Both the position numbers and the translations under genes were made by a program. From Mesorhizobium sp. M3A.F.Ca.ET.080.04.2.1 (GTDB lineage: Bacteria; Pseudomonadota; Alphaproteobacteria; Rhizobiales; Rhizobiaceae): DNA of 64,000 bases. The notes beneath the pieces are model-generated. The model searched no databases. It was not told where the DNA came from and saw only the letters and a list, made by a program, of their open reading frames with translations. Positions 50,546-62,137 of this stretch are shown piece by piece (the first letter of the stretch is position 1; each line of letters opens with the position of its first letter). The stretch is from contig NZ_CP034451.1 of the NCBI RefSeq assembly GCF_003952525.1, positions 1,116,001-1,180,000 of the forward strand. Direction: 5' to 3'.

Positions 50546-51450
50546 TTCTTGCTCTTGCCGACGGCCTTCAAGAGGTTCGCCTTCAGCGGATTTTCAGCGG
50601 CGCCGCCAGCGGCCGCCTTCTTGGCGGGTTTGGCCGGCGCTTCCTCGGCCTTGCTCTTCGACTTGGCCGGCGGCTTGGCCGACTGCGATAGGCTGGCCTT
50701 CAGCGCATCCATCAGGTTGATGACGTTGCCGCGCTCCGGTGCCGCCGCGATGATCGGCTTGTGGCCCTTGAGCTTCTCGCGGATCATCGCCATCAGCGCC
50801 ACCTCGTAGCGATCCTCATAATTCTTCGGATCGAAGGTGGTCTCCTTCTGCTTGATCAGAGCCTCGGCGAGCTGCAGCATTTCGGGATCCGGCTTGCCGG
50901 CAGGAATGTTGCCGAAATATTCAGCCGTGCCACGCACTTCGTTGGGATTCCTCAAGGTGCAGACGAACATGCCGTTCTCGCGCGGGCCGATCGTCACCAC
51001 GCGCTCGCGGCTCGACAGCACCAGGCGCGCGATCGCCAGCTTGCCGGACCGGCGCATCGCCTCGCGCAGCACCGCGAAGGTTTCCTCCGCCATGGCGCCG
51101 TCGGGCGCCAGATAGTAGGGCGAGTCCTGATAGATGACATCGACCTCGCCCTCGTCGACGAAGGCCTCGATGTTCATCGTGTGGTTGGATTCGATCCTGA
51201 CCGCTTCGAGGTCGGAGTCCTCGATGATGATGTACTGCTTGTCCTCGTATTCGTAACCCTTGACCAGGTCCGAGCGCTCGACCAGCCCGAGCTCGGGATC
51301 GACCGGCTTCATATTGATGCGGTTGTGGGTCTTCTTGTGCAGCTGGTTGAACGCGATGCGTTCGCTCGCGCTGGTGGCCGGATAAAGCCGGACCGGACAG
51401 CTGACGAGGCTGAGCTTGAGGTAACCTTTCCAACTTGCCCTGGGCGCCAT
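50542..51450 (-). CDS. ku: Ku protein (non-homologous end joining)
   Basis: The product is 302 residues. The bacterial Ku core is present: MAPRASWKGYLKLSLVSCPV, then RINMKPVDPELGLVERSDLV, VKGYEYEDKQYIIIEDSDLE and the strand-threading beta region ARLVLSSRERVVTIGPREN. The C-terminus is a Lys/Ala/Pro tail (KPPAKSKSKAEEAPAKPAKK), which in bacterial Ku helps DNA binding. It forms a homodimeric ring on broken DNA ends and recruits LigD, which is the next gene upstream on the same strand, across a family A repeat. Confidence 0.95.
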   Translation of the reverse strand: MAPRASWKGYLKLSLVSCPVRLYPATSASERIAFNQLHKKTHNRINMKPVDPELGLVERSDLVKGYEYEDKQYIIIEDSDLEAVRIESNHTMNIEAFVDEGEVDVIYQDSPYYLAPDGAMAEETFAVLREAMRRSGKLAIARLVLSSRERVVTIGPRENGMFVCTLRNPNEVRGTAEYFGNIPAGKPDPEMLQLAEALIKQKETTFDPKNYEDRYEVALMAMIREKLKGHKPIIAAAPERGNVINLMDALKASLSQSAKPPAKSKSKAEEAPAKPAKKAAAGGAAENPLKANLLKAVGKSKK

Positions 51451-51669
51451 GATGAACTCCTACGCGGCCATGCACTGACATTCATGTTGGAGCATTTTCA
51501 TGCTCTCTGCAGCGCTTCGTCCGTAAGGACGGTTGGCGCCGTGGAAATCCTACACCGACCCTTGATGGTACGCGCAAATTGCTGACGAAATGTTTTCTGG
51601 GGCGGGTTTGGTGAGAGGATAGTTCAAATTGTAAGAAGCGTCGATTGGAGATGGAGGTGAGACGCTGGC

Positions 51670-51838
51670 GGGACAGCGCCCCCCTCTGTCCTGCCGGACA
51701 TCTCCCCCGCAAGGGGGGAGATTGGCAGCTTTGCGGGCTGCGCCAGCCTTGCAACCCTGGAGATTGGCGAAGGGCGGCGCGACAGCTGATCTCCCCCCTT
51801 GCGGGGGAGATGTCCGCCAGGACAGAGGGGGGTGTGAC
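51670..51838. repeat. Composite palindromic element, family A (core type)
   Basis: Arms at 51676-51723 and 51787-51836 flank a core GGAGATTGGCGAAAGGCGG. It separates ku from ligD. The rest of the 406-base gap (51451-51856) shows nothing I can support. Confidence 0.85.
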
Positions 51839-51856
51839 GGAACACTACGCCTCCAA

Positions 51857-54352
51857 CTACCTCTCCCCCATCACCGGCAAGTCCCTCGCCGCCTCATCGA
51901 TCTCCGCCCACGGATCGCCCGCCGTCTCCAAGAGCCCCGGCAGCGAGGCGTAGTTCAGGTCCTCGGGCGCGTCGATGGCCTCCAGGTCGGTCCAGCTCAC
52001 CGGCGTCGAGGCCGGCAGGTTGGTGCGAGCGCGCAGCGAATAGGGAGCGGCGGAGGTGTGGCCGCGGGCGTTGCGGTGGAAGTCGATGAAGATGCGGCGC
52101 TTGCGGTTTTCCTTGCCCATGGTGGTGACGAAAGTGTCGGGCGCGGTCGCGGCCAGCATGGTGGAAATGGCGCTCGAGGCCTGGTGCAGCTTCTTCCAGT
52201 TCTGCTTGCGCGTCACCGGCACGGTGATGTGGACGCCCTTGCCGCCCGACGTCTTGGCGAAAGGCACCAGTCCCAATCCCTCGAGCCCGGCCTTGATGTG
52301 GACCGCCGCCTCCACCACCTCGCGCCAGGTGATGCCCTCGCCCGGATCGAGGTCGAAGACGATCTGGTCGGGCTTGTCGAGCTTTGTCCGGTGCGTGCCC
52401 CAGGTGTGGAACTCGACGACGCCGAACTGCGCCAGCGCCAGATAGCCCTTAGCGTCCTCGACCGAGAGATAGGTCTTGGTCTCGCCTTCCGAATTGACGG
52501 AGTCGAACACCGCCACCGAGGCCGGCATGCCGGTGAAGGCATGGCGCTGGAAGAAGCAGTCCTGCGGCCGGCCGGTCGGGCAGCGCACCAGCGACACCGG
52601 GCGGCCGATGATGTGCGGCAGCATGAAATCGCCGACCAGCGCGTAATAGACGGCGATGTCGAGCTTGGTCGGCCCGGTCTTGCCGAACAGGCGGCGCTCC
52701 GGGTTGGTGACCCAGATGGTGGCGAGGTCGGATTCGGCGATCAGCCGCTTGCGCTTGACCGGCACCGGCGTGGTCAGGCCGCCGACGTCGCGCAGGCCGC
52801 GAAAGACGCTGTGGCGCAGCGCATTGTCGGCGGTGCGGTTGGCATAATGGATATGCGCCGACAGCAGCGGCTTCACCCAGTGCATCTCGCGCATCACTTC
52901 GCGCGGCACGCCTTCGGGCGGGGTCGCGCCGGCGGTCAGCCGCTCCAGCCGGGCGAGCAGGTCTTTCGCCATCTCCCTGTCGAAACCCGTGCCGACCTTG
53001 CCGCGATAATGCAGCTCGCCGTCCTCGAATTCGGCGAGGCCGAGCGCGGCCAGCCCCTCGGCCCGGTCGGAAACCGTGAAGCCGGCAATGATGAAATCGC
53101 CCTTCTGGCGCGCCTTGATCTTGGTCCAGCTCTTGGTGCGGCCGCTGAGATAGACGGCGTCGGCGCGCTTGGAAACGACGCCCTCCAGTCCAAGCTCGGT
53201 CGCCTGGTCGTAGAGTCCTTGGCCCGAGCCCTCGACATGGTCGCTGAACTGGATGGCGGAATTGGAGGCCTGGCCGGCGAGCAGTTCGGCAAGCAGCGCC
53301 TTACGCCTTTGCAGCGGCGCCTTGCGCAGATCCCAGCCGTCGAGATGCAGCAGGTCGAAGGCATAGAAATGCAGCTTGCTGCCGGCCCCGATCGAGAGCG
53401 CATCCTGCAGCAGCGCGAAACGGGAGATGCCCTTGTCGTCGAGCACGACGATCTCGCCGTCGATGATCGCCTGGCTGACGGGCAGTCGCGAAAAGGCCTG
53501 CGGGAGATCGCCATAGCGCTTGGTCCAGTCGAGGCCGCCGCGGGTGATCAGGCGCACAGTGCCGTCAACCACATGCGCCATGGTGCGGTAGCCGTCGAAC
53601 TTGATCTCGTGCAGCCAGAGCTCGCCGGTGCGCTCGGCCGGATCATCGCCGCCCGGCGGTTTCGGCACCTGCGTGGCGAGCTGCGGCTCGATGCGGGCGG
53701 GCGGCTCGGCCTTGACGGCGCCGGGCAGCGCTCCCGGTTTCAGCGAGCCGGGCTTAGGCGGCAGGCGTTCCGGCTTTTTGGAAGGCGCCGCCAGCTCCTC
53801 GATGCGGCGGCCCGACTTCACGCTTTCCGGGCGCGCCTCGAGAATGTCGAGCTCGGTGTCGGAAGCGAGGTCGCGCTCCTTGAACAGCAGCCAGTTCTTC
53901 TTGTGCTCGTCCTCGCCGGGCTTGGGCTTGAGCCGCGTCAGCATCCAGCCGCCGTTCAGCTTCTCGCCGGCCAGGCGGAACTTGAAAGCGCCGGTGCGCA
54001 AACTCTTCTCGACATCCTCCATCGGCGCCCAGATGCCGGTGTCCCAGACGATCATCGGTCCGCCGCCATATTCGCCCTCGGGAATGACGCCCTCGAAGTC
54101 GATATATTCGATCGGGTGGTCCTCGGTCTCGACGGCGAGCCGTTTGTCGGCCGGGTTGAGCGAGGGTCCGCGCGGCACCGCCCAGCTTTTCAGCACGCCG
54201 CCGACTTCGAGGCGCAGGTCGTAATGGTCGGCGGTGGCGTGATGCTTGTGGACGACGAAGCGATTGCCGCCCTCGCCGGCAGGTCCGCCTGCGGGTTCCG
54301 GCGTGCGGGAGAATTCGCGCTTGGTGCGGTAGCTTTTGAGTTTGGTGGGCAT
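51857..54352 (-). CDS. ligD: ATP-dependent DNA ligase D, three-domain
   Basis: The product is 831 residues and complete. The N-terminal 3'-phosphoesterase domain (about 20-165) has FVVHKHHATADHYDLRLEVG. The ligase domain (about 225-530) has the adenylated lysine K251 in EIKFDGYRTM, then IDGEIVVLDDKG and LEGVVSKRADAVY. The C-terminal primase-like polymerase domain (about 545-825) has IVFDLDPGEGI and KTSGGKGVHITVPV with its metal Asp pair. Order PE-LIG-POL is the common rhizobial one. With Ku it repairs double-strand breaks by end joining. Confidence 0.96.
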   Translation of the reverse strand: MPTKLKSYRTKREFSRTPEPAGGPAGEGGNRFVVHKHHATADHYDLRLEVGGVLKSWAVPRGPSLNPADKRLAVETEDHPIEYIDFEGVIPEGEYGGGPMIVWDTGIWAPMEDVEKSLRTGAFKFRLAGEKLNGGWMLTRLKPKPGEDEHKKNWLLFKERDLASDTELDILEARPESVKSGRRIEELAAPSKKPERLPPKPGSLKPGALPGAVKAEPPARIEPQLATQVPKPPGGDDPAERTGELWLHEIKFDGYRTMAHVVDGTVRLITRGGLDWTKRYGDLPQAFSRLPVSQAIIDGEIVVLDDKGISRFALLQDALSIGAGSKLHFYAFDLLHLDGWDLRKAPLQRRKALLAELLAGQASNSAIQFSDHVEGSGQGLYDQATELGLEGVVSKRADAVYLSGRTKSWTKIKARQKGDFIIAGFTVSDRAEGLAALGLAEFEDGELHYRGKVGTGFDREMAKDLLARLERLTAGATPPEGVPREVMREMHWVKPLLSAHIHYANRTADNALRHSVFRGLRDVGGLTTPVPVKRKRLIAESDLATIWVTNPERRLFGKTGPTKLDIAVYYALVGDFMLPHIIGRPVSLVRCPTGRPQDCFFQRHAFTGMPASVAVFDSVNSEGETKTYLSVEDAKGYLALAQFGVVEFHTWGTHRTKLDKPDQIVFDLDPGEGITWREVVEAAVHIKAGLEGLGLVPFAKTSGGKGVHITVPVTRKQNWKKLHQASSAISTMLAATAPDTFVTTMGKENRKRRIFIDFHRNARGHTSAAPYSLRARTNLPASTPVSWTDLEAIDAPEDLNYASLPGLLETAGDPWAEIDEAARDLPVMGER

Positions 54353-54394
54353 GGATCAGGCGTGGGTGGCGGCTCGCGCGCCTTCCGGACGTCG

Positions 54395-54569
54395 CGTTCC
54401 GTCACACCCCCCTCTGTCCTGCCGGACATCTCCCCCGCAAGGGGGGAGATCAGATGTGACCACCGCCTTCGCCAATCGCAAATATTGCAGGAAAGGCGCC
54501 GGCAACGAAACCGCCAATCTCCCCCCTTGCGGGGGAGATGTCCGGCAGGACAGAGGGGGGTGCTGTCCC
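54395..54569. repeat. Composite palindromic element, family A (core type)
   Basis: Arms at 54405-54450 and 54516-54567 flank a core CGCCTTCGCCAATCGCAAATATTGC. It lies upstream of ligD. Confidence 0.85.
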
Positions 54570-54599
54570 GCCAGCCTCTCAGTCGTCATCCGTGAGTGC

Positions 54600-54824
54600 T
54601 CAATCGTCGGCGGCCGGCGTCAGTTCCAGCTCGGCGGGCGTAAGCCCCTGCCGCAGCTGGTCAAGCCGGAACTCGTCGACCCAGTAGGCTTCGCCGTCGA
54701 CGAGCACGCGGGCGCTGTAGGTGCCGCCGGAGAAGTGCTGCGCGGTGACATAGACCTTATGGCGCTCGAGCGCCTTCTTCACCGCGGCGCGGCGGGAATT
54801 CTCTCTGGCGGCGGAACTGGCCAT
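54600..54824 (-). CDS. Small hypothetical protein, 74 residues
   Basis: From the ATG at 54822-54824 the product reads MASSAARENSRRAAVKKALE, then KVYVTAQHFSGGTYSARVLV and YWVDEFRLDQLRQGLTPAEL. It is basic at the start and acidic at the end, with a likely beta-hairpin. A TTG four codons earlier is an alternative. No family is recognised. It lies between groEL and the repeat near ligD, on the same strand as both. Confidence 0.6.
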   Translation of the reverse strand: MASSAARENSRRAAVKKALERHKVYVTAQHFSGGTYSARVLVDGEAYWVDEFRLDQLRQGLTPAELELTPAADD

Positions 54825-54980
54825 GGCTTCACTCAAAACACGCTGCCGCGAAGACGCGGCCGACCATAAGGATGACGGAGAGCGGAGACCGAGTCAATTT
54901 TGCGGGGCGAAGGAGCGCCGATCTCCCCACCTGGCCAGGCGGTGGAGATCGCCTGTCACGCGCGCCTAAAGCACGCCGCC

Positions 54981-56651
<1,671 letters not shown>

Positions 56652-56846
56652 CTATCGCAACTAGTCTGGCGCGAAGGGGTTTCAAGAGCGCCGGCCGGGA
56701 ATTTTTCGCCCCCGGTCTTAATTTCAAGGCGCTGTAAACACAGAGTTATTCGGGATTGGGGTGCGGTGGACTTTGTGCGGCGCAGCATTCCCGTCGCCGG
56801 ATGGCGGAGAGCGGCAATGAGTCAATTTGGCGAAGCGGTGGAGCGC

Positions 56847-57033
56847 TGATCTCCCCCCTCGTGGGGGAGATGGCCGGCAGGCCAGAGGGGGGCGCGAAGG
56901 AACGCGGCGTTGGAGCAATACGCAGGAATTGTGCGATTTGCCTCAACCGGTTTCTGAGTGGATAAGTTCGATCGGTCGGCGGGACAGCGCCCCCCTCTGT
57001 CCTGCCGGACATCTCCCCCACTTGGGGGGAGAT
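56847..57033. repeat. Composite palindromic element, family A (no core)
   Basis: Arms at 56847-56894 and 56985-57033 are inverted copies. The interior (about 90 bases) has GAAGGAACGCGGCGTTGG and GGCGGGACAGCG, which are outer flank sequences in other copies. Confidence 0.85.
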
Positions 57034-57084
57034 TGGCTGTCCCGGCGCTTCGCCATATCTTTGAAGCAAACCAAGGAGGCTGCC

Positions 57085-57574
57085 ATGACCCACATTCGGG
57101 CGATGACGAAGAACGACCTCACCGCCGTCTCGCGGCTGCTGGGAGGCTCCTGGCGGCGCACCTACTCGCCGATCATGGGCGAGCAAAACACGGCCCGGCT
57201 GTCCGACGAGAAGCATGCGCCGGAGAAGCTGGCGGCCGAGCTCGCCGACAATAACAAGATGTCGTTCGTCGCCGAGCGGACCGACGGCTCGATCGCCGGC
57301 TATGCGATGGCGGCGATGGACGAGAAGGGCGGCGTCCTGCTCGACCGGCTGCATGTCGAGCCGGAAGAGTTCGGAAGCGGCCTCGCGGTCGACCTGCTGC
57401 ACGCCGTGCTCGCCGCCCATGCCGGCATTCCGAGCATCGCGCTGGAGGTGATCGAGGGCAACGATCGGGCGATCGCCCAAGCACGGCTTCGAAGTGGTCG
57501 AGCGCCGGCCGGCCGCGCATGGCGTCGGCGGCCACGCGTCGCTGATCATGCGCCGGCTGCTGCCGATGGCTTGA
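57085..57574 (+). pseudogene. GNAT N-acetyltransferase, frameshifted by a short deletion
   Basis: The ATG at 57085 has CCAAGGAGG. The frame reads HIRAMTKNDLTAVSRLLGGS, then LDRLHVEPEEFGSGLAVDLL and SIALEVIEGNDRAIA, the acetyl-CoA fold of a GNAT. At about 57478 the expected continuation (FYRKHGFEVVE) loses FYR and shifts frame. KHGFEVVERRPAAHGVGGHA is found in the next frame, ending at the TGA at 57572-57574. An eight-base deletion explains both. The unshifted frame instead runs on to 57609 with an Arg/Ala-rich tail. The encoded enzyme is probably non-functional. Confidence 0.8.
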
Positions 57575-57777
57575 TGCGGGCTGGCATGCGGTCCGGACGG
57601 TTCCTGTAGCGGCCGTCCGGAGCCATTCACCCGTCCGCCTCGTGTCCTTCCCAAGACAGGCGAAGGATACGATCCTCTTGCCGCCGCTGCCTTGATCCTG
57701 ATCAACTGGGCGTCCGGCTGGACGCTTGGCGCCCGGCCTCTATATTTTCGCAAGCGCTAATTTTCGGAGACAGGCAG

Positions 57778-58785
<1,008 letters not shown>

Positions 58786-58818
58786 TCAGGTTCGAATTGC
58801 TTGCTAATGCTGGCGGGG

Positions 58819-58982
58819 CAGCGCCCCCCTCTGTCCTGCCGGACATCTCCCCCACGAGGGGGCAGATTGGCAGCTTCGGCGGCTCGCCCGTTCCTGGAAC
58901 GTTGGAGATTGGCGAAAGCCGGCGTGACATCCGATCTCCCCCCTCCTGGGGGAGATGGCCGGCAGGCCAAAGGGGGGCGCGA
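58819..58982. repeat. Composite palindromic element, family A (core type)
   Basis: Arms at 58821-58867 and 58933-58980 flank a core CTGGAACGTTGGAGATTGGCG. It separates two convergent genes. Confidence 0.85.
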
Positions 58983-59018
58983 AGGAATGCTGCCTGGCAG
59001 TCTTTGGCGTTCAGCACC

Positions 59019-59246
59019 CTACTGCTTGTTGCAATCCGCCAGGGCCGCCATGGCCTTCCTGGCCTCGGCCTCGCTGGCGTATTTCTTCTTGCCGAGATCG
59101 ATGACGAGCGTCCCGTCCGGCTTCTTCGGCACGATCTCGCACTGCTTCGAAACTGCGTCTCTGGCGACCCAATATTGCTCCTCCGCCATGGCGGGGGCGC
59201 TGCCGAAAGCGGCGGCGAGAACTGCGAAAGCGATGGCGCGAACCAT
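59019..59246 (-). CDS. Small secreted hypothetical protein
   Basis: The product is 75 residues. A Sec signal (VRAIAFAVLAAAFGSAPAMA) is cleaved after AMA. The mature 54 residues have EEQYWVARDAVSKQCEIVPK and ARKAMAALADCNKQ with two Cys, likely a disulfide. GGAGG precedes the ATG. This resembles a common rhizobial family of tiny periplasmic proteins of unknown function. Confidence 0.82.
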   Translation of the reverse strand: MVRAIAFAVLAAAFGSAPAMAEEQYWVARDAVSKQCEIVPKKPDGTLVIDLGKKKYASEAEARKAMAALADCNKQ

Positions 59247-59372
59247 TTCCTGACCTCCATTTGCAGTTGCCGGAAAGCAGGGCCAAACTGCCGCGCGTCA
59301 AACAGGCCGGCAAGCCGCGCCGGCACGCCGCCTTTTCGGGAACGCCCTTCCCCGCCCTTCTGTTCCGGGAGG

Positions 59373-60002
59373 TCAGCCGCCCGAATGCGGATCGATGCTG
59401 TAGGGATGCACGGGATAGTTGGGGCCGATCACGCCGCTGACGCGGTCGATCCAGACGCTGAGCGCCGGATAATCGGCAAGCGAGAAGCCGCAATCCTCGG
59501 CGCGGTGGCTATAGGCATAGACGGCGATGTCGGCGATGGTCAGCGCGCCGCCGGCAAGGAAGCGCGTGTCCTGCAGGTTGCGCTCCAGCGCGCCGAGCGC
59601 GCGCACGGCCGCCTCGCGCTTGCCGGCAACCAGCGCCTTGTTGCGCTCCAGCCGGCCGGTCAGCGTCCAGAAGCGCAGCGAGCCGATGACCGGCTCGATG
59701 TAATACTGCTCGAAGAACAGCCATTGCATGACCTTGGCGCGAAGATAGCGGTTCGCCGGCAGATAGGGCGAGACCTCGCCGAGATAGACCAGGATGGCGT
59801 TGGACTCGGCGATCGCCTCGCCCTCGTCCAGCCCCAGCACCGGAACGGCGCCGGCCGGATTGAGCTTGAGAAAGTCTTCCGTGTGGCTCTCGCCCTCGAA
59901 GATCGACACCATGCGGGTCTCGTAGCTGATGCCGAGCAGCCCGAGCAACACCCTCACCTTCCAGGCATTTTGCGACGGCAGATAGTCGTAGAACGTGAGC
60001 AT
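59373..60002 (-). CDS. Glutathione S-transferase family protein
   Basis: The product is 209 residues from the ATG at 60000-60002, with CAGGGG before it. The thioredoxin-like half has LTFYDYLPSQNAWKVRVLLG with the usual Ser at the glutathione site, NPAGAVPVLGL and AESNAILVYLGE. The helical half has LTIADIAVYAYSHRAEDCGF. It conjugates or reduces electrophiles with glutathione; the substrate is unknown. Confidence 0.9.
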   Translation of the reverse strand: MLTFYDYLPSQNAWKVRVLLGLLGISYETRMVSIFEGESHTEDFLKLNPAGAVPVLGLDEGEAIAESNAILVYLGEVSPYLPANRYLRAKVMQWLFFEQYYIEPVIGSLRFWTLTGRLERNKALVAGKREAAVRALGALERNLQDTRFLAGGALTIADIAVYAYSHRAEDCGFSLADYPALSVWIDRVSGVIGPNYPVHPYSIDPHSGG

Positions 60003-60085
60003 GGTGGATTCCCCTGTGCACCCCAGCAGTGGCTTCGCATGGAACATGCATGGGCGCCACCCGAATTGTGGCGGCAGCTAGTCTG

Positions 60086-60124
60086 CGAGGGGGAGATGTC
60101 GCCGAAGGCGACAGAGGGGGCGCA
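60086..60124. repeat. Family A-like half-element
   Basis: CGAGGGGGAGATGTCGCCGA and AGGCGACAGAGGGGGCGC look like one arm whose centre is TCGCCGAAGGCGA in place of CCGGC. No second arm is close. Confidence 0.5.
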
Positions 60125-60144
60125 TCCCGCCGACTTTCTTTTCT

Positions 60145-60390
60145 TCAGGCAAAGTCTCCAGCGGGCCCGCCCCGCGCTTCCGGCTCGTCCTCGGGGGGAT
60201 CGAGGATCTCGATCAGCCTTGCCACGCGCGGACCGGGCATGGCGTGGCCTTCGTTGACCAGCGCCTCGTCGGCGCCGATCCAGGCGACGGCCTCGCGCAG
60301 CTCGTCCAGGCTGGCGCCGGTGAGCGCGATGTCGGCGATCACCGCCTCGTCGACGGGGCCAAGCACGGAGATGATGTCGTTGCGGGTCAT
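60145..60390 (-). CDS. Hypothetical acidic protein, 81 residues
   Basis: AGGGAAGGAACG precedes the ATG. The product reads TRNDIISVLGPVDEAVIADI, LREAVAWIGADEALVN and RVARLIEILDPPEDE. It is helical and strongly acidic at its end. I recognise it only as a small protein common in Mesorhizobium; no function known. Confidence 0.7.
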   Translation of the reverse strand: MTRNDIISVLGPVDEAVIADIALTGASLDELREAVAWIGADEALVNEGHAMPGPRVARLIEILDPPEDEPEARGGPAGDFA

Positions 60391-60493
60391 CGTTCCTTCC
60401 CTCGGGTCGGAGGTGATGCGAAGAAAACGGCTGGTGGGTGGAAGGGGTTCCGGCGGAGCGGCGCAAGAGAGGCGACTACAAACGCAGGCTTTC

Positions 60494-60658
60494 CTTCACG
60501 CCCCCTTCTGTCCTGCCGGACATCTCCCCCACGAGGGGGGAGATTGGCTGCTCCGTCGACGGCGCCATTCCTGCAACGTCGGCGATTGGCGAAAGCGGGC
60601 GTAACATCTGATCTCCCCCCGCGTGGGGGAGATGTCCGGCAGGACAGAGGGGGGCGCT
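60494..60658. repeat. Composite palindromic element, family A (core type)
   Basis: Arms at 60500-60546 and 60610-60656 flank a core CCTGCAACGTCGGCGATTGG. The rest of the 306-base gap (60391-60696) shows nothing I can support. Confidence 0.85.
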
Positions 60659-60696
60659 GTCCCGCCAGCCTCCAAAGCTTTACTCAGCCAATCCCC

Positions 60697-61344
60697 TCAC
60701 CCCTTCTTCGCCAGCATTTCCATGCCTTCGCCAAGATGCCTCTTCAGCACGGCGACCGCTTGCTCGACGTCGCGCTTGCGGCAGGCGGAAAGCAGCTCGC
60801 GGTGCTCGGCCTGCGAGCGGGCGCGGTGGTTGAGGTTCGACAACAGCACGCGCACATAGCGGTCGGCGGCATTGTGGTGCGCCTCGATCAGCGACAAGAG
60901 CCGGGCGTTGCCGCAGGCGCCGTAGAGCGCGAGATGGAAGGCCCGGTTGAGCGCGCCCCAGCGGCCGACATCGGGCTCGGCGTCGATGCGGGCGAGCACG
61001 CCCTCGGCCTCGTTGAGCCTGTCCTGGCCGAGCTTGGGCAGGGAGAGTCTCAGAGCCTCGCTTTCCAGCAGCTCGCGCAGGGCAAATATCTCGCGGATCT
61101 CGGCGGCGTTCATGCCGGCGACATGCGCGCCCTTGGTCGGATGGATCGACACGATGCCTTCGGCCTCGAGCTGGCGCAGCGCGTCGCGGATCGGCATGCG
61201 GCTGAAGCCGAAGCGCTCGGCCAGATCGTCCTGGCGCAGCGTGGTGCCGGCGGCCAGGCTGCCATCGGCGATCGCTTCGCGCAGCACGTTGGCGACCTGC
61301 TCGGCCACGGTCAGCGGCCGCTGGACCTCGGCAAAACCCCGCAT
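60697..61344 (-). CDS. GntR-family regulator (FCD subgroup)
   Basis: The product is 215 residues from the ATG at 61342-61344, with AGGAGG eight bases before; the TTG at 61360-61362 lies upstream of that site. The winged helix is VANVLREAIADGSLAAGTTL, then FGFSRMPIRDALRQLEAEGI. The FCD domain has ALRELLESEALRLSLP and AEHRELLSACRKRDVEQA with the metal His. Its target is unknown; the divergent gene is a protease and no catabolic operon adjoins. Confidence 0.92.
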   Translation of the reverse strand: MRGFAEVQRPLTVAEQVANVLREAIADGSLAAGTTLRQDDLAERFGFSRMPIRDALRQLEAEGIVSIHPTKGAHVAGMNAAEIREIFALRELLESEALRLSLPKLGQDRLNEAEGVLARIDAEPDVGRWGALNRAFHLALYGACGNARLLSLIEAHHNAADRYVRVLLSNLNHRARSQAEHRELLSACRKRDVEQAVAVLKRHLGEGMEMLAKKG

Positions 61345-61537
61345 CGCGATTCCTCCTGCCAATGCGCCTGCCTAGCAGAAACGCGTTTGGGCGGACAGAT
61401 TTCCGTATACGAGAATACAGAAGGGGCCGACAGCCGAGGGCAAAAAGCCGCCAGCCGCCGACATCTTCTGCCGCCTTTGCGCCTGCCCTCGAATGCCGCT
61501 ATGCACGAAGCCTTGCCCGCAACCTTGCCGAGACCCC

Positions 61538-62137
61538 ATGAAGCCTGTCCTCCTTCTCATCGCCCTGCTCCTTTCCGCGCCGGCGTGGGCCGACTGGAAG
61601 CCGGTCGAGAAGACCGAGACCTATGCCATCCCAGGGCAGACCGCGGAGGCGCTCTATCGCGCGATCGGCGAGAAGGGTCCGGTGGTGGGCAAGGACTCGG
61701 CCGGCAACGCGCGGCGCGTGATCGCGCATACCAATTTCAAGCTCACCTGGCAGCGCGACTACCGGCCGGAGAGCGGCGGCTGCGTGCTGAAGTCGGCGCG
61801 GCCGAAGCTGATCATCACCTACACGCTGCCGAAGCCCGCCGGAACGCTCTCCGCACCTGTCCAGGCGCGTTGGGATATCTTCGCCGCCGGGCTCGCCGCG
61901 CATGAGAAGGTGCACGGCGCCGGCATCGTCGAGATGGTCGACAAGATCGTGGCCTTCAGCGTCGGCCTCACCGTCGCCGACGACCCCGGCTGCACCAAGA
62001 TCAGGACCGAGTTGACCAAGCGCCTCGACGAACTGTCGAAGGCCCAGCGCCAGGCCAGCCGCGACTTCGACAAGGTCGAGTTCGGCCCCGGCGGGAACCT
62101 GCAGAAGCTGATCGCGGCGTTCCTGATCGGCGGGTAA
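61538..62137 (+). CDS. DUF922-family predicted zinc protease, secreted
   Basis: The product is 199 residues from the ATG at 61538. A signal peptide (KPVLLLIALLLSAPAWA) is clear. The zinc motif HExxH is present as AAHEKVHG near residue 127, and the N-terminal strand domain has AHTNFKLTWQRDYRPESGG. A second ligand may be the downstream Glu. DUF922 proteins are predicted secreted Zn-dependent proteases. It diverges from the GntR regulator. A weak GAG is the only ribosome site. Confidence 0.85.
   Translation: MKPVLLLIALLLSAPAWADWKPVEKTETYAIPGQTAEALYRAIGEKGPVVGKDSAGNARRVIAHTNFKLTWQRDYRPESGGCVLKSARPKLIITYTLPKPAGTLSAPVQARWDIFAAGLAAHEKVHGAGIVEMVDKIVAFSVGLTVADDPGCTKIRTELTKRLDELSKAQRQASRDFDKVEFGPGGNLQKLIAAFLIGG

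Noticed and set aside
51722..54595. Very long open frame of 957 codons on the plus strand
   Set aside because: It is the exact antisense of ligD. Arg/Gly/Ala-rich translation and no ribosome site show it is a shadow of a high-GC gene.
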